64,000 bases of DNA, taken from assembly GCA_942493075.1 (NCBI GenBank), contig OW818681.1:2356001-2420000 (forward strand), in the 5' to 3' direction. The notes beneath the pieces were generated by a model, which did no database searches, was not told the DNA's origin, and worked only from the letters and a program-made list of their open reading frames with translations. The DNA comes from JBBQYD01 sp942493075. GTDB taxonomy: Bacteria; Verrucomicrobiota; Verrucomicrobiia; Limisphaerales; UBA8199. Made by a program: the position numbers and the translations under genes. Shown one piece after another: positions 25,300-35,600 of this stretch. The first letter of the stretch is position 1. Each line of letters opens with the position of its first letter.

Positions 25300-26103
25300 A
25301 TGAAACTTACTTCAAAGAAATCAGGGCTGATGCAGGGATTCACCCTCATCGAACTGCTTGTGGTGATCGCGATCATCGCGATTCTGGCCGCGATGTTACT
25401 TCCGGCGATCAGCAAGGTTAAGCTGGAGGCGCAGAAGAAAAGGTGTCGGACTGATATCGAGCAGATCGTTAGTGCCATCAAAGACTATGAGTCGGCCTAC
25501 AGCCGCTTCCCGGCATCAAGAATGGCAATGGAGGCCGCGGGTACCAATGACTTCACGTTCGGAACCAAGGGATTGGCGAACATGAAAAGACCCGGTGGTG
25601 ATCTCGCGATTCTGAACCCGAAGGTCGGCACCCCGAACAATAATATCTACCAGACCAACAATGCGGAAGTCATGGCTATCCTGATGGCCCTGACAGAGTA
25701 TCGGAACGGTAAGGTAACGGTGAATAAGGACAATGTGCGCAACCCGCAGAAAACAAAGTTTCTCAATGCCCAAATGGCGGCAGACGACACCAGCGCCGGG
25801 GTTGGCACTGATGGCGCGTTCCGTGATCCGTGGGGTAACCCCTACATTATTACGCTGGACCTGAACAACGACGATAAGGCAAGGGATGCGTTTTATCGTT
25901 TGCAGGCGGTCTCCCAAACAGCGAACGGGTCGAAAACTGGCCTCTACGGCATGTTCAACTCCGGGACCGATCCCAATACGGACAATTTCGAACTTAATGG
26001 TTCGGTGATGGTTTGGTCGGCGGGCCCGGATGGCATGTTTGATTCAGCCAAGAAGGCCAATGAAGGTGCCAATCGCGACAATATCAGCAATTTGAAGGAA
26101 TAA
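25300..26103 (+). CDS. Type II secretion pseudopilin (GspG-like), second copy
   Basis: The 267-residue protein has the prepilin leader GFTLIELLVVIAIIAILAAMLLP with cleavage after Gly14, followed by a helical KVKLEAQKKRCRTDIEQIVSAIKDYESAYSRFP stretch and a globular part with an AFRDPWGNPYIITLDLNNDD segment, the GspG calcium-site region. It starts with ATG after AAAAGGAT. It lies 4 bp before the next gene, so it is in the operon. Confidence 0.88.
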   Translation: MKLTSKKSGLMQGFTLIELLVVIAIIAILAAMLLPAISKVKLEAQKKRCRTDIEQIVSAIKDYESAYSRFPASRMAMEAAGTNDFTFGTKGLANMKRPGGDLAILNPKVGTPNNNIYQTNNAEVMAILMALTEYRNGKVTVNKDNVRNPQKTKFLNAQMAADDTSAGVGTDGAFRDPWGNPYIITLDLNNDDKARDAFYRLQAVSQTANGSKTGLYGMFNSGTDPNTDNFELNGSVMVWSAGPDGMFDSAKKANEGANRDNISNLKE

Positions 26104-26107
26104 CGTT

Positions 26108-26959
26108 GTGAAGAAGATCCAGAGAACCATTCAGAGTTCGCGCAGGAGCAGGCGAGCGAGCGGGGAAGGGTTCACGCTGCTGGAGCTGCTCGCGGTCATG
26201 GCGATCATTGGGATTTTGGCGGCTATTACGCTGCCAAACATCAGCAAGTTCAAACCCAATGTGATGTCGGGGGCGACCCGGCAAATGCTGGATGCCATTT
26301 CCAGGGGCCGGCAGCTCGCCATGAGCCAGCGCACCACGGTTTACATGGTGTTCATGCCCACGAATTTCTGGGACTCGCTGGCTTACCAGGCACTTCCTGC
26401 TGATGAGCGGCTTAAAGCCCAGCGTTACTTCGATAAGCAGGCTACGTCCTACAATTACGTGACCATGCGAAGTCTGGGTGATCAACCCGGGGCTCCTACC
26501 GCCCGTTACCTGGATAGGTGGAAGACTCTGCCGGAAGGTGTGATCATTCCACGGAGCAAATTCCGGCCCTATGCCCAGCCGGAGGTGCCGGTCATGAACT
26601 TTTTTACAAATGATGCGAATGGCACCCGATTTCTAGCGTTTGAGGCCATGGGCTTCCATTATACAAACAGCATTCCATTTCCGGCGGAGGATTCTCCCGC
26701 ACCGAATCCTCTAGTCAAGTGGGTGCCGCTGCCTTACATCGCATTCAACCACATGGGGCAATTGGTTCACGGGAAAGATGAGTTCATTCCGCTGGCTTTA
26801 GGGACCATGGGTTACCCGCGTGACGCGATTGGAAATGCGACCACCCTGCCTGCCACGTTTAACGAAATGCCCCCCGGCAATTCGACGAACACGTTCAATT
26901 TGATTCAGATCGATTGGCTCACGGGCCGTGCCCGCGCGCACCGTCAGGAGATCCTATGA
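26108..26959 (+). CDS. Pseudopilin, probable Verru_Chthon cassette protein D
   Basis: The 283-residue product starts at GTG. The prepilin leader is GFTLLELLAVMAIIGILAAITLP after an Arg-rich lead (about 6-19), and then ATRQMLDAISRGRQLAMSQRTTVYMVFMP, which resembles GspH-type minor pseudopilins. Order and leader fit the D member of the four-gene Verru_Chthon cassette as I recall it; I could not run the model. Its stop overlaps the next start (ATGA). Confidence 0.75.
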   Translation: MKKIQRTIQSSRRSRRASGEGFTLLELLAVMAIIGILAAITLPNISKFKPNVMSGATRQMLDAISRGRQLAMSQRTTVYMVFMPTNFWDSLAYQALPADERLKAQRYFDKQATSYNYVTMRSLGDQPGAPTARYLDRWKTLPEGVIIPRSKFRPYAQPEVPVMNFFTNDANGTRFLAFEAMGFHYTNSIPFPAEDSPAPNPLVKWVPLPYIAFNHMGQLVHGKDEFIPLALGTMGYPRDAIGNATTLPATFNEMPPGNSTNTFNLIQIDWLTGRARAHRQEIL

Positions 26960-27804
26960 GAAACCTTCCAGCCAGCATTGCCAAGCATTCCAGGCGCGAG
27001 CAGGCCTTTACGATGATCGAAATCGCGCTTAGCCTCGCGGTCATCGCATTTGCTCTCGTGGCGGTCATCGGAATTCTTCCCCACGGGATGTCCGCTCAAA
27101 AGGAAAACCGGGAGGATACGATCATCAACCAGGATGCGAGTGTCTATTTGCAGGCATTGCGGAACGGGGAAGTGGGGTTGGATGAACTCACCAACTCGGT
27201 GATCGTCATCTCGAATTGGGTCACGGAGTTTAATGAAAACGGTGTACCCCAGCGAACCAGACTCCACTGGTACACGTACACCAACTCGTCAGAGGATCCA
27301 ACAATGCCGATCACAAATGGATTGAGGATTGTGGGTTTATTAACTCGGCCGAAGTTTATTTACGAAACCAACGGTCCCTACTACAGCAACTACACAATAG
27401 CGATTTGCCGCTCCATGAGCGGATTGGCCAGCGAAAAGCCACCTCAAACAAACTCAGAGGTTAGGGACGTCGCGCTGAGCTATCGAATGCTGCCCGATGT
27501 GATGCCCTATACGGAGTTCCAGACGAACGCAACCTGGTTCACAGCCCCGGCCATCACGAACGATCTGGTTGAAGTGCAGCTCCGCTCGAACTACTGGCGG
27601 GTGATGGTGAACATGCAGACCAATCTCTGGGATGTACGGTTTCGTTTCCAATGGCCGCTGCTCCAGAGCGGGAAAGTGGGAGAGGGCAGGGCAGTTTACC
27701 GCAGCATGGTGGCCAGCCAGTTGCTACTGACAAATGATCCCTACGCCTTTTGGCCGCTTTACCACTTTGAACCGCGAACCATGGTCCTGGGACGCGAACC
27801 CTGA
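26956..27804 (+). CDS. Pseudopilin, probable Verru_Chthon cassette protein B
   Basis: It is 282 residues from ATG 26956, preferred over upstream starts because CAGGAG precedes it and it forms an ATGA overlap with the previous stop. The leader is AFTMIEIALSLAVIAFALVAVIGILP, so cleavage is before Phe with Ala instead of Gly at -1, unusual but seen in minor pilins. The remainder is an extended domain rich in Asn and Thr. Position is second in the D-B-C-A order. Confidence 0.72.
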   Translation: MRNLPASIAKHSRREQAFTMIEIALSLAVIAFALVAVIGILPHGMSAQKENREDTIINQDASVYLQALRNGEVGLDELTNSVIVISNWVTEFNENGVPQRTRLHWYTYTNSSEDPTMPITNGLRIVGLLTRPKFIYETNGPYYSNYTIAICRSMSGLASEKPPQTNSEVRDVALSYRMLPDVMPYTEFQTNATWFTAPAITNDLVEVQLRSNYWRVMVNMQTNLWDVRFRFQWPLLQSGKVGEGRAVYRSMVASQLLLTNDPYAFWPLYHFEPRTMVLGREP

Positions 27805-27815
27805 TTTCTGAGCCT

Positions 27816-28700
27816 GTGAAAATTCCAACTAAAAATCTCAGAGCAACGGGGCAGCCCCCACTCACTACGACGCGGTGCATCCGGAGCAGCAGCGGCTTCT
27901 CGTTGGTTGAACTGCTCGTCACCGCCACGCTGCTTTCATTCATCGTGCTGGGGCTTCTGGCTGTGTTCAACCAAACGCAACGCGCCTTCAAAGGGGGAAT
28001 GACCCAGACCGATGTGCTGGAAGGCGGGCGCGCGGTGCTGGATATGATCGTGCGGGAAACAGAGCAGATTACCCCGTCGAAAGATCCATACACCACCAAC
28101 TTCGCCGTCTGGGTGTCCACCAGCTTTCAAAAACCGCTCTTGCAAGCGTTGCCGGGGTCTCCGGAGTTGAGAAAGAATGTGGTGCAGGATTACTTTTTCC
28201 TGTCCCGGTTCAACACCGATTGGAATGCGGGTGGCTACCGCGTGCTGCCGGAATACAAAGACGCCGGAGTGGGAACGCTGTACCGGTGGGGTTCCAATTC
28301 GCACGTTAGGTTGGGATCATCGAATTTCTTTGGTTGGTATCAGACCTCCCCGCTCTCTAATTACAACCGGGTTGCTGAGGGCGTCGTGCATTTCCGCGTG
28401 CGCGCGTTCGACCACCATGGAAACCTGATCAATCCGGCCATGGCCAACTGGCCGCGTCAGATGGTTTTTGAGACTAATGCCATTGCTCCCGACCAAGCCT
28501 TCGTTGTAGCAACAAATCAGGCGGTCCCGGCGTTTGTCGAACTGGAATTGGGAATGCTGGAACAGCCGATTTTTCAGCGTTGGAAGTCCCTTGCTAATGC
28601 CGAGGTTCAACGCCAATACCTTGGCAATCACTCCGCTAGAGTGCACATCTTCCGGCAGAGGGTGCCTGTGCGTAATGTCGATTTTTCCGTTTACCCATGA
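27816..28700 (+). CDS. Pseudopilin, probable Verru_Chthon cassette protein C (GspJ-like)
   Basis: The 294-residue product starts at GTG. The prepilin leader is GFSLVELLVTATLLSFIVLGLLAVF (about 27-51), followed by TDVLEGGRAVLDMIVRETEQI, resembling GspJ. The C-terminal half contains FRVRAFDHHGN and VPAFVELELGMLEQP segments. It overlaps the following large gene by 4 bp (ATGA). Confidence 0.75.
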   Translation: MKIPTKNLRATGQPPLTTTRCIRSSSGFSLVELLVTATLLSFIVLGLLAVFNQTQRAFKGGMTQTDVLEGGRAVLDMIVRETEQITPSKDPYTTNFAVWVSTSFQKPLLQALPGSPELRKNVVQDYFFLSRFNTDWNAGGYRVLPEYKDAGVGTLYRWGSNSHVRLGSSNFFGWYQTSPLSNYNRVAEGVVHFRVRAFDHHGNLINPAMANWPRQMVFETNAIAPDQAFVVATNQAVPAFVELELGMLEQPIFQRWKSLANAEVQRQYLGNHSARVHIFRQRVPVRNVDFSVYP

Positions 28701-31700
28701 AAGCCCCAAGACTTACAAGAAACGAGTCCGGCGTCGCGCTGGTGGTCACGCTGATTTTGCTCTCCATGATTGCCTTCATGGCGATCGCGCTATTGGTCCT
28801 GACCCGGGGAGAACGCAGTTCTGTAACCACGGTAGCCGATCAGACCACTGCCAAGCTGGCGTCTGACACTGGGCTGGAACGGGCAAAGATAGAGCTGTTG
28901 GCCCCAATGATGGCGTTTCGTGATCCGCACCGTTATGACCTGATGGTTTCCACCAACTACGTCAATCCCCGCGGGTTTGATAATTCGTTGCCGGATGGCA
29001 GACTGACGAATGTCAATTACCTCTATAATAACGGGAATCCGCTTTCTGCGGCAGATCACGCCCGGAACCTGGTAAACCTTTACTATTATCCGCGGGTGCC
29101 CGTTTACGTGAAGGTGAATGATACCACGACCGACTTCCGTTATTATCTGGACCTGAACCGGAATGGCCGATACGACACGAATGGCTTTTTGCCTGTCATC
29201 AGCGGTGATCCAGGTTTTCCCTATTTCGATACGAATGGTGCTCGGATTGCGGAACCATTTGTCGGAAGGACAGCGAGCAACTTTTTTGTAGGCGATCCTG
29301 AATGGATTGGGCAGTTGGAGCGGCCGGGCTTTCCCCATTCGCCGAGTAACCGGTTCGTGGCACGCTATGCTTACATAGCGGTTCCCGCCGGCAAAACTCT
29401 CGATATCAACACCGTTCACAATTACGCCAGGGAGAATGCCCCGCAGACTATGCAGGCAGGAGATCGTTTTCTGCGTAACCAAGGAGTTGGTCCTTGGGAG
29501 ATTAACTTAGCGAGCTTCTTTGCAGACCTGAATACCAACCGCTGGCCTTACCCCGAAACAACAGTGGCCTCGGCTTACACTTACATAATAACGAACAATG
29601 GTGGGGGGATGGAGATAGGGTTGCCAAACACTGGGACTGCGTTTGATACCGCTCTTTCAATTTTGCAGTATCGTTATAAGGGACTCTATTCGATTGCGAA
29701 CATGCGAAGTGTGGATCAACTCTTTGGCAACCCCGGTGCACTTGCGTTTCGATTTGACTTCATTGATGGTTATTCGACGGGGCCGATGATGACGAACACT
29801 TGGTGGCCAAGTCGGCCAAATGATGCAGACGGAACTCGCACTGCTATTCCATGGGCAGGCGATCAAAGCCCTCAAACAGTTTTCAACCACCAGGAGTTGT
29901 TCAACTTTCCCATGCTTGCTGAGCGTCTACGGATCGCCGGATCGACCAACAGTTCTTACGACCGATACACCTTCTATCGGCTGTTAGCCCAGATGGGGAC
30001 GGATTCATCAGCCGATACTTCGGACATGATGAATCTGAACTATGATAACCTGATCACTATCAATAATCAGGGAAGGGCAAGCGCAACCAATTTCGTGAGC
30101 TGGCAGCAGGTTGACGGGCACGATGGTTTGGCGTTCTTCACCAATGCGGCAGCGCGGTTGTTTGCAAGCTCCGGCTACAATTTCAACATCACCAACATCC
30201 AGGTTTACCCGACAAACTTTTATACGCCGAGTGTGCATAGGTTGTTGCAACTTGCGGCGAACATGTATGATGCAACAACCATCCGTGCCGTTGGGACCAA
30301 TCAGTTTCCGACGGTCTTCCGCCCCATCCTTAAATGGAGCGTTGGAGGAGGGGACAATGTTTATATCACAGGATACGCGCCGGTAACTAACGCCAGTTAC
30401 ATAGTAGATAACTTCGACCGGCTCAGAGATCTAACTCTCCCAGAAGAGCGCCGAACACTTAGGGTTGACGACTTGGCATACGGAGTTCCGCTGGTGATAG
30501 GTGCCAAGAAGGGTTTACCCAATTTCAATGAGTTTGCAGGGCAGAGTGCGGTGCAGGTTACTCGGAAGCTGGAGTTCCGCCGTGGAGCAAACGGCAAGGT
30601 TGCAGAAACGAACCAGATGTATGTGGTAACGATTACCAATCGGTTTGGAATGGAAGCTTGGAATTCCTACTCTAATGCGTATCCAAGACACACTCGCCTA
30701 CTGGCTCAAGGAGAAGTGTTTGGGATCATAACCAATGATGTAGGAGTCGTGGTATTATCAAATTCTGTTCACAGAACTGCGCTGGTTAATACGAACTTCA
30801 CTAGCCCAGCTTGGGCTGGCTACATCAATGCTGGCTTGGCGTCCTACTCTTTCCGGGTTCCGATTGATCCAGTGACCAATGTGTTTTTCCTCCTTACGAA
30901 TAGCACCTTTGTCAACGCTACCCGGGAGCTGAAACCACTTACGGGCGTCTTTGAGCGCGGTGAAGGTTTTCCAAATCTCAGTTTGTATCTAAACCTGAGG
31001 ACTAGGTTTAAGTTTGCGCTAATCGACATTCAGACGAGCCGCTTAATCGATTATGTGACAATTGATTCGATTGGAACTCCTATGGATCTGGCACATGAAT
31101 TATCCCATGATGGCACCTATCCCGAAGGCGCGAAGTTCATTGCGAATGCCGACCGTGGGTACCTTTGGGCTACTAATCGAGCAAACAATAATGTTCAAAC
31201 GCCAACGTATGGGATATTAAATCAGATCATGGCTGGCATGGGCTCAGTCACCGTGACCGAGGACCAGTGGAGAAATTTTCTACCCAAGGCCTCCTCCCTC
31301 GCGGCTCGAAAGGACGCACAGACGCGGTTCAATGATGCCATGTTGCGGACCGACATTAAAGGTGCTCAAACTTTCTATGCGCCGTTTGATCCTGTCAGAA
31401 GCATTTTCTACAACACAATTTGGCAGGCTAATGACCCACTGGTGCATTATACGGCCGGTGACTTAACGGTTCCCCTATCAGATCGTATTGAATGGGACGT
31501 GTCGATTAATTCTCCAACAAAAAACATCCCTGGAGTGAATAAGCGTTACCAGCCATGGACCGCACAGGTCACATCAGGATCAAGCAGCCCGACGCGTTTC
31601 GACCCGGCTGTTAAAGATCCGCTTGTTACACGTTCAGACGATTGGGACTTTCCGACCAACAAGTTTCCTAATGTGGGCTGGTTGGGGCGGGTGCATCGTG

Positions 31701-32533
31701 GCACCCCCTGGCAAACCGTGTACCTGAAATCGATGGTTACGGACCTCGTAAAGTGGCGCGATTGGACCGCCAATCCTGTTAAACCTGTCAATTACGGCCA
31801 GGTAGACACCAATCGTTGGACCTTCAATCAGCACTTTGACGATGCAGATCTATCCCGCCCGGATCGAGACCGTGAGTTGTTCGACCTGTTCACCACCGCG
31901 TTCAGCGAATCAGCTTCGCGTGGCAGGATGTCCATCAACCAGACCAATCTGGCCGCCTGGAGCGCTATCTTGAGTGGCGTGCTGGTGATGACCAATACCG
32001 TTACTGACGACCAATTGATAAATGATCCACTGCTGCGTCCTACGAACTCCTGGACGGTCGTTAATCCAGCCGGCATCTATGATCAAACGCTCCCGCATAC
32101 CAGTTGGCCACAGGTGGCGCAGATTGTGCGCGGCATCAACGCCGTCCGCGCGACGACTAACTTTCACGGAAGCTTCAAGCACCTGGGCGACATTCTCGCT
32201 GTGCCCCAGCTCACAGTTGAATCCCCGTTCATCAATAGGCGGACGCCGCAGCAACGGGAACGGGCTATTGATGATGCTGCCATGGAACGCATCCCTCAGC
32301 AGATTCTCGGATTGCTGAAAGCCGAGAGTGCCCCCCGGTTTGTCATTTATTCGTATGGGCAAAGCCTTAAGCCCGCCGATCGCGGGGTATTGGTGAGTGG
32401 CCCGTATTTCAATCTTTGCACCAATTATCAAGTCACGGCTGAGGTAGCCACCAAGGCGGTGGTACGGGTGGAGGGGGTGCCGGACAAACCTAGAGTTATC
32501 GTAGAAAGTTACAACCCCTTAACTCCTGATTAG
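28697..32533 (+). CDS. Large GspK/PilX-like protein, probable Verru_Chthon cassette protein A
   Basis: The 1278-residue product has an N-terminal hydrophobic helix (GVALVVTLILLSMIAFMAIALLVL, about 12-35) without a classic Glu5 pilin leader, followed by ERSSVTTVADQTTAKLASDTGLERAK, the layout of GspK/PilX-like tip proteins that lack Glu5. The rest is a very long extracytoplasmic domain rich in Asn, Thr and Tyr. Length and place at the end of the cassette fit protein A. It is probably anchored and assembled with the three preceding pseudopilins. No enzyme motif is recognised. Confidence 0.75.
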   Translation: MKAPRLTRNESGVALVVTLILLSMIAFMAIALLVLTRGERSSVTTVADQTTAKLASDTGLERAKIELLAPMMAFRDPHRYDLMVSTNYVNPRGFDNSLPDGRLTNVNYLYNNGNPLSAADHARNLVNLYYYPRVPVYVKVNDTTTDFRYYLDLNRNGRYDTNGFLPVISGDPGFPYFDTNGARIAEPFVGRTASNFFVGDPEWIGQLERPGFPHSPSNRFVARYAYIAVPAGKTLDINTVHNYARENAPQTMQAGDRFLRNQGVGPWEINLASFFADLNTNRWPYPETTVASAYTYIITNNGGGMEIGLPNTGTAFDTALSILQYRYKGLYSIANMRSVDQLFGNPGALAFRFDFIDGYSTGPMMTNTWWPSRPNDADGTRTAIPWAGDQSPQTVFNHQELFNFPMLAERLRIAGSTNSSYDRYTFYRLLAQMGTDSSADTSDMMNLNYDNLITINNQGRASATNFVSWQQVDGHDGLAFFTNAAARLFASSGYNFNITNIQVYPTNFYTPSVHRLLQLAANMYDATTIRAVGTNQFPTVFRPILKWSVGGGDNVYITGYAPVTNASYIVDNFDRLRDLTLPEERRTLRVDDLAYGVPLVIGAKKGLPNFNEFAGQSAVQVTRKLEFRRGANGKVAETNQMYVVTITNRFGMEAWNSYSNAYPRHTRLLAQGEVFGIITNDVGVVVLSNSVHRTALVNTNFTSPAWAGYINAGLASYSFRVPIDPVTNVFFLLTNSTFVNATRELKPLTGVFERGEGFPNLSLYLNLRTRFKFALIDIQTSRLIDYVTIDSIGTPMDLAHELSHDGTYPEGAKFIANADRGYLWATNRANNNVQTPTYGILNQIMAGMGSVTVTEDQWRNFLPKASSLAARKDAQTRFNDAMLRTDIKGAQTFYAPFDPVRSIFYNTIWQANDPLVHYTAGDLTVPLSDRIEWDVSINSPTKNIPGVNKRYQPWTAQVTSGSSSPTRFDPAVKDPLVTRSDDWDFPTNKFPNVGWLGRVHRGTPWQTVYLKSMVTDLVKWRDWTANPVKPVNYGQVDTNRWTFNQHFDDADLSRPDRDRELFDLFTTAFSESASRGRMSINQTNLAAWSAILSGVLVMTNTVTDDQLINDPLLRPTNSWTVVNPAGIYDQTLPHTSWPQVAQIVRGINAVRATTNFHGSFKHLGDILAVPQLTVESPFINRRTPQQRERAIDDAAMERIPQQILGLLKAESAPRFVIYSYGQSLKPADRGVLVSGPYFNLCTNYQVTAEVATKAVVRVEGVPDKPRVIVESYNPLTPD

Positions 32534-32607
32534 GGAGAACCGGGAAAGACATAGACCATCAACATAGCGCTCGTAATACGAGTGCAATTTGAGCTAAACT
32601 AAATTTT

Positions 32608-35600
32608 ATGCGCAGGCGACTATTGCTCGGGCTCCTGGTGAGCGTGACCTGTTTTATTGCCGTATGGTGGTTCAGGGGAGAGAAAGGGCGAATCGAACCA
32701 AGGCAAGATCAGGAAATTGCCAAGGTTTCAACAGTGGCCAAGCCAAGCCTTACCGGTCGTGCTGGCCCCAACAATCGATCCGACGCGAAGCCTTTCCGGC
32801 TCCTTTCCGAGCCCGGCAATCTGAACTCCATGGCTGCCAAGCCGGAGCCTCCCAAGGACCCTCGTCTGGCTTACCGGATTAGCAACACCCCACAGAGCCT
32901 GCGTGACCTGCTGCGAAACGACAGTGCTATTCTTCTCGAGAATGCGCTGATCGATACCTCGACGGGCGAGCAACTCCCCATCCCAGGCCACTTGCGGGCC
33001 GGGAACGAGCCGGGAAGTTACATCGTGCAAGCGAATCAGGCGATTGACGCAACCTTCCGTCAACGCGTGACTCAGGCAGGGGCGGAAATCGTTGCTTACA
33101 TTCCGAACAATGCTCTTTTGGTTAAGGCCTCCTCGGGAACGGCCCGGACGCTATCCGGACAGCCCGATATGCAGGCGGTTGTTGCTTTTGAACCCTATTT
33201 TAAACTCAAGAGCTCCTTGCTAAAGGCGGCTGTCGAGCAGATTCCTCTGCCTGAGGACGCCGCCTTGAATGTTTTGCTGTTTCCCCAAACTCGGGATGCG
33301 GCAGTCGCTGAGTTGGAAGCTTTAGGTGACGTGATTCACGAGGAGCGTTCGCCTTTCGGCACTATCGTGCGGGTGCGTCCAGCCGGCAATTCGCTGGTTG
33401 CCATCGCCCAGATGCAGGCCGTGCAGGGGATTGAACTGGCGCGGAAGCGGGTTTCAGCAAACGATATCAGCCGCGACACTCTGGAGGTAAGCGCTGATAC
33501 CGTGGTCGTGGATAACTATCTCGGACTGAGCGGCAGCAATGTGCTGGTAGGAGTCAACGACACCGGGGTGGACACGAACCATCCCGATCTGGTTGCACGT
33601 GTGCTGGCGGATACCGTGATCAGCGGCGTGGATTCCAACGGGCACGGGACACATGTAGCCGGCATCATTGCGGGTGACGGTTCTGAATCGGCCACAGCGA
33701 CCAATGCCATAGGATCTGTTCTGCCTCCGGTGAAAGGCCAGTTCCGCGGAAAAGCGCCGGGTTCGAAGATCTACGCCATGAATGCGAACCTGGAATCTGG
33801 ACCTGCCTCGGATGTCTATCTCCAGGAGCAGACTCGCAAGACGAACGCCTTCATCTCGAACAATAGCTGGCATTATTACGATTCCGCTGAATACGACCTG
33901 GCGGCAGCCAGCTATGACGCTGCTGTGCGTGATGCTCTTCCGGGGGTCCGAGGTTCGCAGCCGTTGCTTTTTGTGTTTTCCTCAGGCAACCGCGGCGCAG
34001 GCGATGATGAAGGTTTAGGCGGAAATCCGGATAGCATTGATTCTCCCGGTACCGCGAAGAACGTGATTACAGTAGGTGCAACGGAGCAGTACCGCAACGT
34101 GACGAACATTACATTAAAGAACTGTAAAACAGTGATTGATGGCACGAATGTGACTATCGTTTGCGAGACCAATACACCGTGGGCTGGGACAACCGATCAC
34201 AGCAACCGTATCGCGAGCTTTTCCAGCCGCGGTAATGTGGGAGTGGGCATTGAAGGGGATGCAGGCCGTTTTAAGCCCGACGTTGTGGCTCCAGGCACGT
34301 TCATCATCTCCACGCGCACGACGACTTGGGATGAGCGGGATTATTACAATCCGACAAATTACCACTACAATTTCCGTGAGGAACAATCGGTCGTGGCAGG
34401 GGATCTCAACCCGTACGGTACTCTCATTCCTGATAACGCGGTACAAGTGGAGTGGTTGGTGACACCGAGTGCGCGCAACCCGGGGATTACCAATATCCCG
34501 ATTTACGTGCGGCAGCCTGAGCCCCCCACGTTAGACGCCTATGACTTTATTCGAACCAATTACGTGTCGATGCCACCCGACCACGAACTAGCCCCAAAGG
34601 ATGCCCCGTGGTATTACGGAGTGGCGAACCCCTACGAGCAGGAGTTCCTGTACAACGTCAGCGAGGTGATCACGACCACCAACGACGAGGGAAATTACTT
34701 TGAGGTTCTGAGCAATATGAACAACCAGCTCGGGCCTTACTACCGGTACGAATCGGGCACAAGCATGTCAGCCGCGCAGGTTTCCGGCACGCTGGCCCTG
34801 ATGCAGGAATACTTTGAAATGCGCCTCAAAGTGACGAATAGTCCCGCCTTGATGAAGGCGCTGCTGATCAATGGCGCCCGGTCGGTGGGGGATTTGTACA
34901 ACCTGCAAGTCGCGAGCACAATGAACTTCCAAGGCTGGGGGCAGGTGAACCTTACCAACAGCTTGCAGCCGAGTGTTTCGAATCGAAACGCCACGGCCAG
35001 TTCCATGCTGGTGTTCGATCAGGGCGAGACCAACGCCCTTTCAACCGGCGGAGCGCATACGCGCAAGATCAAGGTGGCCTATAAGGCCATCACCACACCG
35101 TTGCGTTTCACACTGGTCTGGACCGATCCGCCGGGCAACCCGCTGGCGAGTACCAAGCTGGTTAACAATCTGGACTTGGTAGTTACGAACCTCGATACAG
35201 GGGATGTGTTCTACGGGAACGATATTTGGCCCGACAACGATTTCAACGTGGCATGGGACACGAACACGATTCCTGTCGTGGATGTGGTTAACAACGTGGA
35301 GAACGTGTATCTGCCGCCGAATCTTGGCACAAATTACTCGGTAACCGTTGTTGGCCGACGGGTCAACGTCAACGCAGTGCCCACTCACACCAACGATGTG
35401 GTGCAGGATTACGTGCTGGTGATCTCATCCGGTAACGGCGACTTTGCGGACGCTCTGACCTTGCAGCCGCCCGAAACCCCGGGTTTTACCACAACCCCAA
35501 ACGTCATTGTCATTTCCAACTCATTTGGGGCCGATGATGTAACGGGCGGTGCGCTGTACCAGCAGCGGATCGGGGGTAACACCCCGCTTCTGGGCATGAA

